In this document: positions 32,596-44,500 of the stretch, piece after piece
Position numbering within the stretch: position 1 is the stretch's first letter
Layout: every line of letters begins with the position of its first letter
DNA from: Protonemura montana
Taxonomy: Eukaryota; Arthropoda; Insecta; Plecoptera; Nemouridae
NCBI GenBank assembly: GCA_947568835.1
Contig: OX387606.1
Location: 1,984,001 to 2,048,000 of the forward strand
Direction: 5' to 3'
DNA length: 64,000 bases
Program-made: the position numbers and the translations under genes
Notes under the pieces: generated by a model
Databases searched by the model: none
Told to the model about the DNA's origin: nothing
Seen by the model: the letters and a program-made list of their open reading frames with translations, nothing else

Positions 32596-35500
32596 ATGAG
32601 CAAGTTGTCGACGCCAGCGACGCCGACGCCGACGCCGACTCTGGGTCAGCGCATCAGCGACGCTATCATTGGCACGTTAGAGTCGTTCTTCTTCAGGTAA
32701 CCATAGCGACCACCATGTATCAATAACCATCGGTTACTTGGAATTACGTAGGGTCATGATTTGGGGTTGGTGACGGATTGACAAGTTATTTCCGGTAAAT
32801 ATTACAGGGATTGAAGTCAACAGCTAAACAGCAACTTTACTTGCTTTATCAACCTCTCGACAGCAACTTCACTCGCCTTGCTTATCAACCTCTCGACAGC
32901 AACTTCACTCGCCTTGCTTATCAACCTCTCGACACCAACTTCACTCGCCTTGCTTATCAACCTCTCGACAGCAACTTCACTCGCCTTGCTTATCAACCTC
33001 TCGACAGCAACTTCACTCGCCTTGCTTATCAACCTCTCGACAGCAACTTCACTCGCCTTGCTTATCAACCTCTCGACAGCAACTTCACTCGCCTTGCTTA
33101 TCAACCTCTCGACAGCAACTTCACTCGCCTTGCTTATCAACCTCTCGACAGCAACTTCACTCGCTTTGCTTATCAACCTCTCGACAGCATGGATTTGTGG
33201 AGGAATCCTGTTGATCGAGTTGTACCGTCCTTCGGAAGGGACGTTAAGCCGGTGGTCCCCTTGGTGCTCTTCGACAGGAGTAGGTTACGTGTCGGCACCG
33301 GGTTTCCCACCCTCCCTTCTGAGCTAGATCAAGTTTATCATCCACATCATAAACCCGTTCATTCTCTGATATCACCAAAAGCACGGATTCAAAACAGTGC
33401 GTCGTTAAACACCATAATTATTGATGGTGTTTAACGACGCACTTTTTTGACATCCGGCCCACAAGAGCCATACATGAAGTCAACTCGGCTGAGATTCATT
33501 TAAATGGTGAAGTCAAGTTATTTATGCGCAAAAAAAAAAGGCACCGAGTTAAGTGAAAGGAACAGCCTCTTTTAAGTGAATTTAATGTTTTTAATTTTGT
33601 TAGTACTTCTTTTAAGTCTTGCAGCCAGCAATAAATGAATTGCACGTTTAACATCAATCTCGCGGTGCAACAGGTTCACCTGAACTCAAACCCGAAACCT
33701 GCAAAGCGAATGCATTTTATTCATCGCAAACTGGCCATATGTATGATGGTCACCCATCCAATACCTGACCCAGCGCAGTGTTGCTTAACTTTCATCCCTC
33801 CAACCTCACTCCCGAACAGAACTGGTAATGTGATAATAGTCACCCATCCAATACCTGACCCAGCGCAGTGTTGCTTAACTTTCATCCCTCCAACCTCTCT
33901 CCCGAACAGAACTGGTCATGTGTATGATGGCCATCCATCCAATTCCTGACCCAGCGTAGTGTTGCTTAACTTTCATCCCTCCAACCTCTCTCCCGAACAG
34001 AACTGGTCATGTGTATGATGGTCACCCATCCAATTCCTGACCCAGCACAGTGTTGCTTAACTTTAGTGATCTCATGAGGACCAGTGTTTCCAACACACCA
34101 AACCGTTCGGTTAGGTTGCTAGTTCTATCTTCACTAGGGTAGTTGGTACTCACTGGTGCTTGTTGGCGGGAAAACCAGATTGTTCGATTCCGAAGGTAAA
34201 TTCGTCACCACACAATCACAGCTTAAAGCCCGGCTGAGTAAAGTGATTCTCATCAAGCCTATAAAATGCGTCATCTGTCGCTTGCAATTAGTCCGCGTCA
34301 CAAGGATCTGACGGTTGTGCAAGAATTGTCAGACGAGTCGTCCATTATATCACCATTAGATGCTTTCCAACAGGGCCGAGACTAAGATGGCACGCCCGAA
34401 ACCACTGATCTCAAATAATCTGGATAGAGCATAGGATCCAGCCAGCTGATCTCAAATAAACTGGATAGAGCATAGGATACAGTCAGCTAATCTCAAATAA
34501 CCTTGATAGAGCATAGGATCCAGCCAGATGATCTCAAATAACCTGGATAGAGCATAGGATCCAGCCAGTTGATCTCAAATTACCTGGATAGAGCATAGGA
34601 TCCAGCCATCTGATCTCAAATAACCTGGATAGAGCATAGGATCCAGCCAGCTGATCTCAAATAACCTGGATAGAGCATAGGTTCCAGCCAGCTGATCTCA
34701 AATAACCTGGACAGAGAAAAGGATCCAGTCAGCTGATCTCAAATAACCTGGATAGAGCATAGGATCCAGCCATCTGATCTCAAATAACCTGGATAGAGCA
34801 TAGGATCCAGCCAGCTGATCTCAAATAACCTGGATAGAGCATGGGATCCAGCCAGCTGATCTCAAATAATCTGGACAGAGAAAAGGATCCAGTCAGCTGA
34901 TCTTAAATAACCTGGATAGAGCATAGGATCCAGCCAGCTGATCTCAAATAATCTGGACAGAGAAAAGGATCCAGTCAGCTGATCTCAAATAATCTGGGTC
35001 ATGAGGCAATAGACCTCCTGAACAGTTTTTCGGTCGTTGTACCTGAGGTTGACGGTCCGCTGTGTTAATGTGGTGAATTGGGTGGGAATGCGGTGTGGCG
35101 AAGGGCGGGAGGGGGAGGGTTGGAGGGTGTGTCATGATTCTCATCGCTGTGTCATGATTCTCATCGCTGTGTCATGATTCTCATCGCTGTGTCATGATTC
35201 TCATCGCTGTGTCATGATTCTCATCGCTGTGTCATGATTCTCATCGCTTGCTGTGGAAAGGAAAGGCAAGCGGGAAACCCCGGAAGTGCATGAAGCTAAT
35301 ATACTTTCGTTTATAAAGTTGGAATCCCTTATCCCACTCCACGAAAGCTGGAATATGTGTGTCCGGATAGCTCAGTTGGTAGAGCACCCGACCGGCAAGT
35401 GAGAGGTCCTGGGTTCGTATCCGGTTTGGTTGCCCATTGGTTGCATCAAATCACTGTTGGCATCATTTTTCCAGCACCAGTTTAATAATGTACGCCCAAG

Positions 35501-38500
35501 AGTTTTAGATAGCTGCATCAAATATATGAAATGCACCCCACGGTTTCCGTTTTCAAGCTTATATTTTATCTGTATGGGGTGAGGAATTTTTTGTATTGTA
35601 TATTAATGTATTTAATTGTATTGTATTTTAATGTATTTAATTGTATTGCCTAATTGTATTGCTTCAGCCACCGGACATTGTCTTCAGGCCTAAGAAAAAT
35701 TATTTTTTACTTTTCAATCCAGCTTAAAAACTTGTTTAAAAAAATACATTCATTTTGTCGAAATAATAATTTTTTGAATCGAAAATGTCAATATTGATGA
35801 TCTAGATTAGCTCCGTTATTCAGTTACCTGTGCACATCGGATGCAATGAGGATGTAATGAGGATGTACAACGAGAGTAATTATTGTACTCACAAGGAAGT
35901 TAAGAGTGTAACGTGAAATTGAAATTGCTAAACTAGCGATGGCGAGCAAAATTAAACCGAAATCCTGTAATGCAGTCCATTACGTAACACACACACACAC
36001 ACCGCGATTTTGTGAGGGAAAACTTTCGATTTTACAAGAACTTTACAGTCTTGCAGATTCGACAGATAAATGTCTCCAAATTTGATCAACATTTTCGTAA
36101 ATTTTGAATAGTTTAAAAACTGTTGAACCGATTATGCTGCAATTTAAACTCGGTCTACGTTGAGAACACAAAAATGTGCCCTGCAAATTTGGTTCAAATC
36201 GGTGCAGGAGTTTAGACGCTACAAAGCAAACAAACACACATACACAAGTTATTTTTGTCTGGGGTATGTGTAATTGGAGATTGTTACTCATCAGCAATAT
36301 GGCAATGTTTTCACAGTACAATTATTACCAAAAATTTAATGAACAGCAAATACCAAAAGAAGCATAAAAGTGTACCCCATTTCCAACGAAAATTGAAGTG
36401 ACCCAAAGTGTACCCAATGAGCTACGCTCATCTACAACCCAACTCAAATTGCGTTTGCGAAGCTTTAGTATTTGAATATGAAATGGACTTGTTCCAAATT
36501 TCTGCCTAAAAGATGACATTTCTAAAAGCATTGCGATTTTAGCGGTAAACCATAAATCTATTCTGAAGTCGCAGTGGCTGGTTTCAAATTTCCATATGAA
36601 ATCCTCTCACATATATTCACGAGGGTTCAAATTCTTTAAAATTTTTCTCAAAAATGTAAAGCATAGTTTTAAAAAGTGTCACCAAGAAAACTTAAAAAGG
36701 TGACCGAAAGTAAAAAACAGCTTTTGTTGTGTACCGTAACTGACTTGGCGCGGGGGACAATCTGTTTTAATAAATTATTCATGAATTTTTTTTTCATCCG
36801 GTGTGATCGAAGGAGATTCTTTTGAAAGTAGTTATTATTATTATGAGGGCAATTAACTCAATAGAAAGTACCAATCACTCAAGGTATTGTACTGTAAAGT
36901 ATACAATTTGTTTATATAATTACGCTTACGTTAAATTGAGTTTATTCTTCGAACTGAACGTTCTAAGATGGTGCCACTTGTCGGGATCTAGACTCTGCTG
37001 TTTTTTTCAGTGGAGAGCTTACTCAGGTCTATTGGAGTGGGAGCTTACTCATGTCTATTGGAGTGGGAGCTTACTCAGGTCTATTGGAGTGGGAGCTTAC
37101 TCAGGTCTATTGGAGTGGGAGCTTACTCATGTCTATTGGAGTGGGTGCTAACTCAGGTCTATTGTAGTGGGAGCTTACTCAGGTCTATTGGAGTGGAAGC
37201 TTACTCAGGTCTATTGGAGTGGGGGCTTACTCAAGTCTATTGGAGTGGGAGCTTACTCAGGTCTATTGGAGTGGGAGCTTACTCAGGTCTATTGGAGTGG
37301 GAGCTTACTCAGGTCTATTGGAGTGGGAGCTTACTCAGGTCTATTGGAGTGGGAGCTTACTCAGGTCTATTGGAGTGGGAGCTTACTCAGGTCTATTGGA
37401 GTGGGAGCTTACTCAGGTCTATTGGAGTGGGAGCTTACTCAGGTCTATTGGAGTGGAAGCTTACTCAGGTCTATTGGAGTGGGAGCTTACTCAGGTCTAT
37501 TGGAGTGGGAGCTTACTCAGGTCTATTGGAGTGGGAGCTTACTCAGGTCTATTGGAGTGGGAGCTTACTCAGGTCTATTGGAGTGGAAGCTTACTCAGGT
37601 CTATTGGAGTGGGAGCTTACTCAGGTCTATTGGAGTGGGAGCTTACTCAGGTCTATTGGAGCGGGAGCTTACTCAGGTCTATTGGAGTGGGAGCTTACTC
37701 AGGTCTATTGGAGTGGGAGCTTACTCAGGTCTATTGGAGTGGAAGCTTACTCAGGTCTATTGGAGTGGGAGCTTACTCAGGTCTATTGGAGCGGGAGCTT
37801 ACTCAGGTCTATTGGAGTGGGAGCTTACTCAGGTCTATTGGAGTGGGAGCTTACTCAGGTCTATTGGAGCGGGAGCTTACTCAGGTCTATTGGAGTGGGA
37901 GCTTACTCAGGTCTATTGGAGTGGGAGCTTACTCAGGTCTATTGGAGCGGGAGCTTACTCAGGTCTATTGGAGTGGGAGCTTACTCAGGTCTATTGGAGT
38001 GGGAGCTTACTCAGGTCTATTGGAGTGGAAGCTTACTCAGGTCTATTGGAGTGGGTGCTTACTCATGTCTATTGGAGTGGGAGCTTACTCAAGTCTATTG
38101 GAGTGGGTGCTTACTCATGTCTATTGGAGTGGGAGCTTACTCAGGTTTATTGTAGTGGGAGCTTACTCAGATCTATTGGAGTGGGAGCTTACTCAAGTCT
38201 ATTGGAGTGGGAGCAAACTCAGGTCTATTGGAGTGGGAGCTTACTCAGGTTTATTGTAGTGGGAGCTTACTCAAGTCTATTGGAGTGGGAGCTTACTCAG
38301 GTCTATTGGAGTGGGAGCTTACTCAGGTCTATTGGAGTGGGAGCTTACTTAGGTCTATTGGAGTGGGAGCTTACTCAATCTATTGGAGTGGGAGCTTACT
38401 CAGGTCTATTGGAGTGGGAGCTTACTCAGGTCTATTGGAGTGGGAGCTTACTCAAGTCTATTGGAGTGGGAGCTTACTCAGGTCTATTGGAGTGGGAGCT

Positions 38501-41500
38501 TACTCAAGTCTATTGGAGTGGGAGCTCACTCAAGTCTATTGGAGTGGGAGCTTACTCAGGTCTATTGGAGTGGGAGCTTACTCAGGTCTATTGGAGTGGG
38601 AGCTTACTCAGGTTTATTGGAGCGGGAGCTTACTCAGGTCTATTGGAGTGGGAGCTTACTCAGGTATATTGGATTGGGAGCTTACTCAGGTCTATTGGAG
38701 TGGGAGCTTACTCTGGTCTATTGGAGTGGGAGCTTACTCAGGTCTATTGGAGTGGGAGCTTACTCAGGTCTATTGGAGTGGGAGTTGTCGTCATGGTCAT
38801 GACGTGTTTAAAATACTGACTTAGTGATGATACATAATAATAATAAGAATAGGCCCAACCCATGATGTAAGTGGCTACGATTAGTACATACTTTAACAGT
38901 GTTAATTTTAAACGTTCTCTAGCCTCCAACAAAGAGTAACGATTGGGACCACCCGATGGCGCTTGCCACTGTCCATTTCAACAAACCTCTTCAGTTTAAT
39001 AATTGCAACTCAAAAAAGCACTAAAAATGTCAGTACATGCCGAGCAAACAAACAAAAAAAAAACTTTATAAAAGCGCATAAAGGTTTGCGTTTGTATAAC
39101 AAAATACTCCCAGTAAAAGATGGCTTGTGATGGATCTTATAATTGTCGATCACTTCCTTCCTGTGCATTACTTTGACTGGCATTATTTGAGTTCCTTGTG
39201 CATTCTAATAAAGTGCAGTACTCGTACATAATCAAACAGATAGGACGAGTTATTTTATTTGTTTTTTTACTGGCTTGGTGTGTAAAGGTTGCTGTCATTC
39301 CTCGGGAACATTCGGATTCCCTGGGGGCTCTGTTTCCAGACTTAACTTGTCCTTTTTTCCACTAGTTGCTCATGAAGGTGGTCAACTCTCGTTGTTAAGA
39401 TATCACAAGCAATCGTTCCTACTTCAAGTTACGCCTGCTAAGAAGTAACAGTTACGTCCTTATAACTGGCCATGCAGCTTTTCTCTTGTTTTCTGCGTTC
39501 TTGATGTACTGGTCATGGCCTTTTTTTTTTCTCGCCGTGTTAATTTCGTAACCTTTTTTTGGCTTCTTTCAATGCTGGCTTGAAGTCTCCATCTTTTTTC
39601 CTACTTAGTTTTAGTAGTCTTCTCTTTCCTTAACAAGCCGCAAAGATCTCTTCGGTCATCCAGTATTTTTTCTTCCTTTCTTCCTTTCTTATTTTGATAC
39701 GCTTCTTGGGAAAATGTCTATTGAATGCTTTTAGGAAGATTGAGACAAAATTTTGGAATTTTTCTCAGTTGATCTTCTCGAGTATGTTAAACTTATGAGC
39801 TCAATGCTTAAACCATGGATCCAGCAGTTAAAAGTCTTGTGAGACCAATCTTTTACCCCCTATTTCTGATAATTTACTGCGTTCTGCGACCATTGTTGAC
39901 ACGTACCCACTGCGCAGGTTCGGCGAGTCTATAGGTCGCCACCCTTGGCGCCCGGTACTGGCATGCCTGACGCTAGCCGCGTTCAGCTGCGCAGGCGTGC
40001 TGCGCTTCCACCAGGAGAAGGACCCTGGCAAGCTTTGGGTGCCGGTCACCAGCGACTTCCACGACGACGCTCAACGGCTGCTGAAACTGTTCGACACGAG
40101 CGTGCGTTATCAGTCCTACCTCGTGACTGCGCCCGACGTGCTCCAGCCAGACGTGCTCAGACAGGTGTGTAGCCTCAAGCAGGCGGTGATAGATGCTAGA
40201 AACATTACCAAATTAAGTTGTGCCAAGTTTTGAATACACTGTCCAAGATCCAGTCACTTGCTGTTATAATACCGCAACTCTGGACTTTCGGTGGGACATA
40301 TGTTTTCGCACAATAGCAGATGCAACCTGACAACTTTACTACTTTGGATCTAAAGTTTGAGTTGGGTTCAAAATGTTAAGTACCCACAAATAGTAACTTT
40401 GATTGCAGCCTGTTAAAGGAAGTGGCTTTTCGGGTGCCAGGCAAGAAAACTCGGAACCAAGACGTTTTTAGGGCCCCGAAGGCAAGGATAAATATCTTTA
40501 GGTGGTCTTGCATTCCGAGATTACTAACTCTGTTTAACCTGTACAGTGACAACATCCAGAATCTGGATATTCATTATATGTCTCTATTAGATTTTAAGGA
40601 ACCGATCTCGCATTGCTGAATGTGATGTGCAACGTCATGTATGTATTTGTTATGTTTTATGATTTATGTTTTACGTCTTATTGTGTTTTATTATATGGCT
40701 CAACTGGGTTCCAACCTGTATGTCATAAATGTTCAATAAAGTCTACCAAGCTGACGTGGAAAGATCGTCATAAAGGTACAACAAAGTCCACCAAGCTGAC
40801 GTGGAAAGATTGTCATAAAGGTTCAATAAAGTCCACCAAGCTGACGTGGAAAGATTGTCATAAAGGTTCAATAAAGTCCACCAAGCTGACGTGGAAAGAT
40901 CGTCATAAAGGTACAATAAAGTCCACCAAGCTGACGTGGAAAGATCGTCATAAAGGTTCAATAAAGTCTACCAAGCTGACGTGGAAAGATCGTCATAAAG
41001 GTTCAATAAAGTCCACCAAGCTGACGTGGAAAGATCGTCATAAAGGTTCAATAAAGTCCACCAAGCTGACGTGGAAAGATCGTCATAAAGGTTCAATAAA
41101 GTCCACCAAGCTGACGTGGAAAGTTTCCAGAAATACCGGCGACAGCATGTTTAATGTATCTTCACAAATAGAGCTAATGAACATTGTAATTTGCGGCGTT
41201 ATTTGAGATTGACAAAAACTATTTGAACTGGGTTTTGAATGCTAAGTGAAGAACAACTTTTAGCTTTTAGGTGAATGGGAAATTTAGTTGTTCTTCACTT
41301 AGCATTCAAAACCCAGTTGAAATAGTTTTTGTCAAAACTAGTGCTAAGGTTAAATCAAGTAGACACGAGTCTGAAAACAATCATAATTTGAGATTGGCTA
41401 GAAATTGCCCGTATTAGGAGTTGTCAAGCCTTTGTTTTAGTGACCATTCTGAAGTTCATGGAGCTGCTAAAATAAATTACCTACCATGTCATTGCCTGCA

Positions 41501-44500
41501 TTTTTAGCACTGAAATCGCAGATTCTGGATCGGTTACTGCCGCGTTAAATCACAGCAGCACTTGACTCATAATCTTGACTTACCTTTCTAGGTGGCAGAG
41601 ATACACCGACGCGTGGTTCAACTGACGGGAGAAGATGGAACTACGCTCAACGACATCTGCCTCAGGTGACCAGAACTCGAAGATGCTAGGAAAGGAATTT
41701 CCATTGGTTGCAAGAACCAAGAAATCTCTGAAACATCTTAACGAAGCGTGCTACTCCCCAAGCAATCTGAACCATACTTGCCTCACATTTTAAAACAGGC
41801 ATGCTAAGCGATTGCCAGGAAAAAAATCTTTGGACATTAGTTAGATGGTTATTCAATTGCCAGTTTGTGTTAGATAGTGTCTCAATCAAATCCAATTACA
41901 TCAGTTGCTCACGCTCTGCAAAAGATTCAGGAAAATATGCTGCAATAATATCCATACTCTGGATGTGTAGAGGATATTGTATACTTAATGACTGTCAAAA
42001 CGTAATTGAAGTCATATGAAGTACTTAAAAAATAAACGGTTAGAGCATTGCAAAAGCTTACTTCACTATTCCTCTTTCGTATAATTATCTTGTCTTGTCT
42101 TGACTTTAGGGTGCCCGTACTGAGCTTCAACCTCCCGTCACGTCGGCGCCGTCGTGCCTTTAGCGTCTCCATCAACCTGACAACGTTCGGCGACGATGCC
42201 AACGACGACGACGACGAGGTGGAGCCGTGGACGACGCCGGTGTACGATCCAGACGCGCCCACACTGGCGCCGTACGTCGAGGACGAGGACTACGAGACCA
42301 TCGAAGACATCTACTGCGACATTGCTAACAACCTGACGACGGCTTGCTACACTCGCAGCCTGCTAGACATTTGGAAGCACGACGTGGACGTCATTGGGAG
42401 GCTGACCAAGCAGGAGATTATAGACACCCTCGATAGCACGACCTACAGGTAGCTAATTTGTGTACACGGCCTTCGGCAGGGGTACCAGTGGTTTGCTTGC
42501 GTAGGAGGCGGTTGCTGAAACCTGAACCGAAATCCTCTTGGTGAAGCCTTGTTTTCCCAACTTTTTGTTTATGTAACAGTTATTCTATCATGGGAAAAAG
42601 ATAAAAAAAGAAAAACTGCCAAAAATAATTTTATAATTTTTTTTTTTTTTTTTGCTGCGTTGGTCAGTGAAATTACATCTCAAAAGATAACCTCATGGTT
42701 CAGTTCTCGCAGAGAAATGTCCAGTAAACCGCTCTCCTTCTTTCACAGGCTGCCCTTAGAAAGCCTTGTTCTACCCACCATCGCCATCGCTAAAATGTCG
42801 CCCCTGCAATTTACCCCATGTCACTTTGCAGTCCTACGCTCGGCCACCCTACCGACTTCTCGACCATGCTCGGAAATGTGCGTCGCGACGCCGAGGGACG
42901 CGTCGTGTCGGCCGGAGCGTTCATCACCACCTTCCACGTCGCCGTCAACGTCTCCACCGTCGACATTGACAAGACAGGCAACAGCGCCGGCACCGCACAA
43001 CTGGTACGGCAACTCTGTATGACCTTGACCTTGAGCGATATGCCAGTTGAGGAGATCGGTGCTAAATGATATAAATGCTTTTCGATTTTTATTTTTTTAC
43101 CGAGCAAATGTGACAAACAAGCTGCTTGTTGCAAATTTGATGCTAAGGTGATATGAAAGCCGCATATACCTCATATGAAATGGTCGAATTGGGAGGTTTT
43201 TGCACTGGTGTTCTCAAACCATTTTATATTTTCCACTGAACCTACCATTAATTGATCAATCCTGTCAATCCTGGACCCACTGTCCAGCTTAATTATCTCC
43301 GTAAAATGTTGAAAATAGAAGTTTCAGATAGGCTGTCTCCTTGACGATGAGCCTTCCCATTGGCTGGCAACGTCTAGACATAGTCAAGCCTATTCTCAGT
43401 GCGCCTGCTCGTTGTTTGTAGGCCTCCGGTCCTGACCTGCTCTGGGAGAAGTCGTACCTGGCACTGATGGCAAACGCCTCGCTAAGCGTGCGTGGTATGG
43501 AGTTGTTCTACGAGGCGGCGCGTAGCTTTGCCGACACCAGCGAGGGCACCATCTTCCAGGACATCGACAAGCTGCTGGTCGGCGTCCTGCTCATGTACAT
43601 CTACGTGCAGATCGTACTCAGTCGACGCAACTGGATCGAGCTCAGGGTGAGTACTCACGTCGACTTCCTTTTTGCAGTTTAACTAAATGAGACTTTGTGT
43701 TCCGCGATGAAAATCTGTTTTGTGGCAACATCGGACACCAAGAAGCAGGTCTGCATGGCATCTTTTTCTCCAGTGTCCATGCTAGAAATGCAAAATAAAC
43801 ACGCAAAATAAATAACATTCCGAAGTCAGCAGAGTAGCGGATCTCCTTGGTGATGTTATTTTACATCACATTACATATTTTCATCAATAATTCATACCGT
43901 TCCATCAACGTTGCCAGGTGTATCTCGCTACCGCCGGCCTTCTAAGCATCGGTCTTGCCTACATGACATCCGTGGGGCTGTGCTCGCTGGCAGGCATCTC
44001 GTACGGCCCCGTACACGCGGCGTTGCCATTCCTCCTGCTCGGCATAGGCGTGGACGACGTGTTTGTAATCGCTGCCGCGTGGCAAGCCATCTGCACGCTC
44101 CACCCACGCGCACCCATGCCACGCAGACTCGGACTGACCATGCGCAAGGCGGGCACCGCCATCACGATCACTTCGTTGACCAACGCCGCGGCGTTCTTGG
44201 TCGGAGCCACCACGGTAAGAGCTAAACAAATATCCACACGATTTGTATCAATACTTGGTATTTGCCCCCTTGAAAGTATCTGGGGTTGAAAGGAACGCTA
44301 GGAAATTATGGAGCTGGGTAAGGGCCAGTTTCACAATGTCCAGTTGAATAAGTATCTGGGGTTGAAAGGAACGCTAGGAAAGTATGGAGCTGGGTAAGGG
44401 CCAGTTTCACAATGTCCAGTTGAATAAGTATCTGGGGTTGAAAGGAACGCTAGGAAAGTATGGAGCTGGGTAAGGGCCAGTTTCACAATGTCCAGTTGAA

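Noticed and set aside
32811-33434. 207-aa plus and 119-aa minus ORFs
   Set aside because: The 36-bp array within a SINE is a multiple of 3 and stop-free; this is an intronic mobile element.
35357-35425. tRNA gene
   Set aside because: The acceptor stem does not close and a second copy with shared flanks exists at 50.1 kb, so it is a SINE.
37010-38824. ORFs of 205-550 aa in all three forward frames
   Set aside because: They consist only of the 26-bp tandem unit, which has no stop in any phase, and lie inside Patched intron 1.
40613-41206. 197-aa ORF with KSTKLTWKDRHKGSI repeats
   Set aside because: 45-bp intronic minisatellite.
42549-42830. Earlier start for Patched exon 5 after TTTCACAG at 42749
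   Set aside because: The resulting frame does not continue into the conserved PTLGHPTDFSTMLGNV segment; the acceptor at 42829-42831 keeps the phase.
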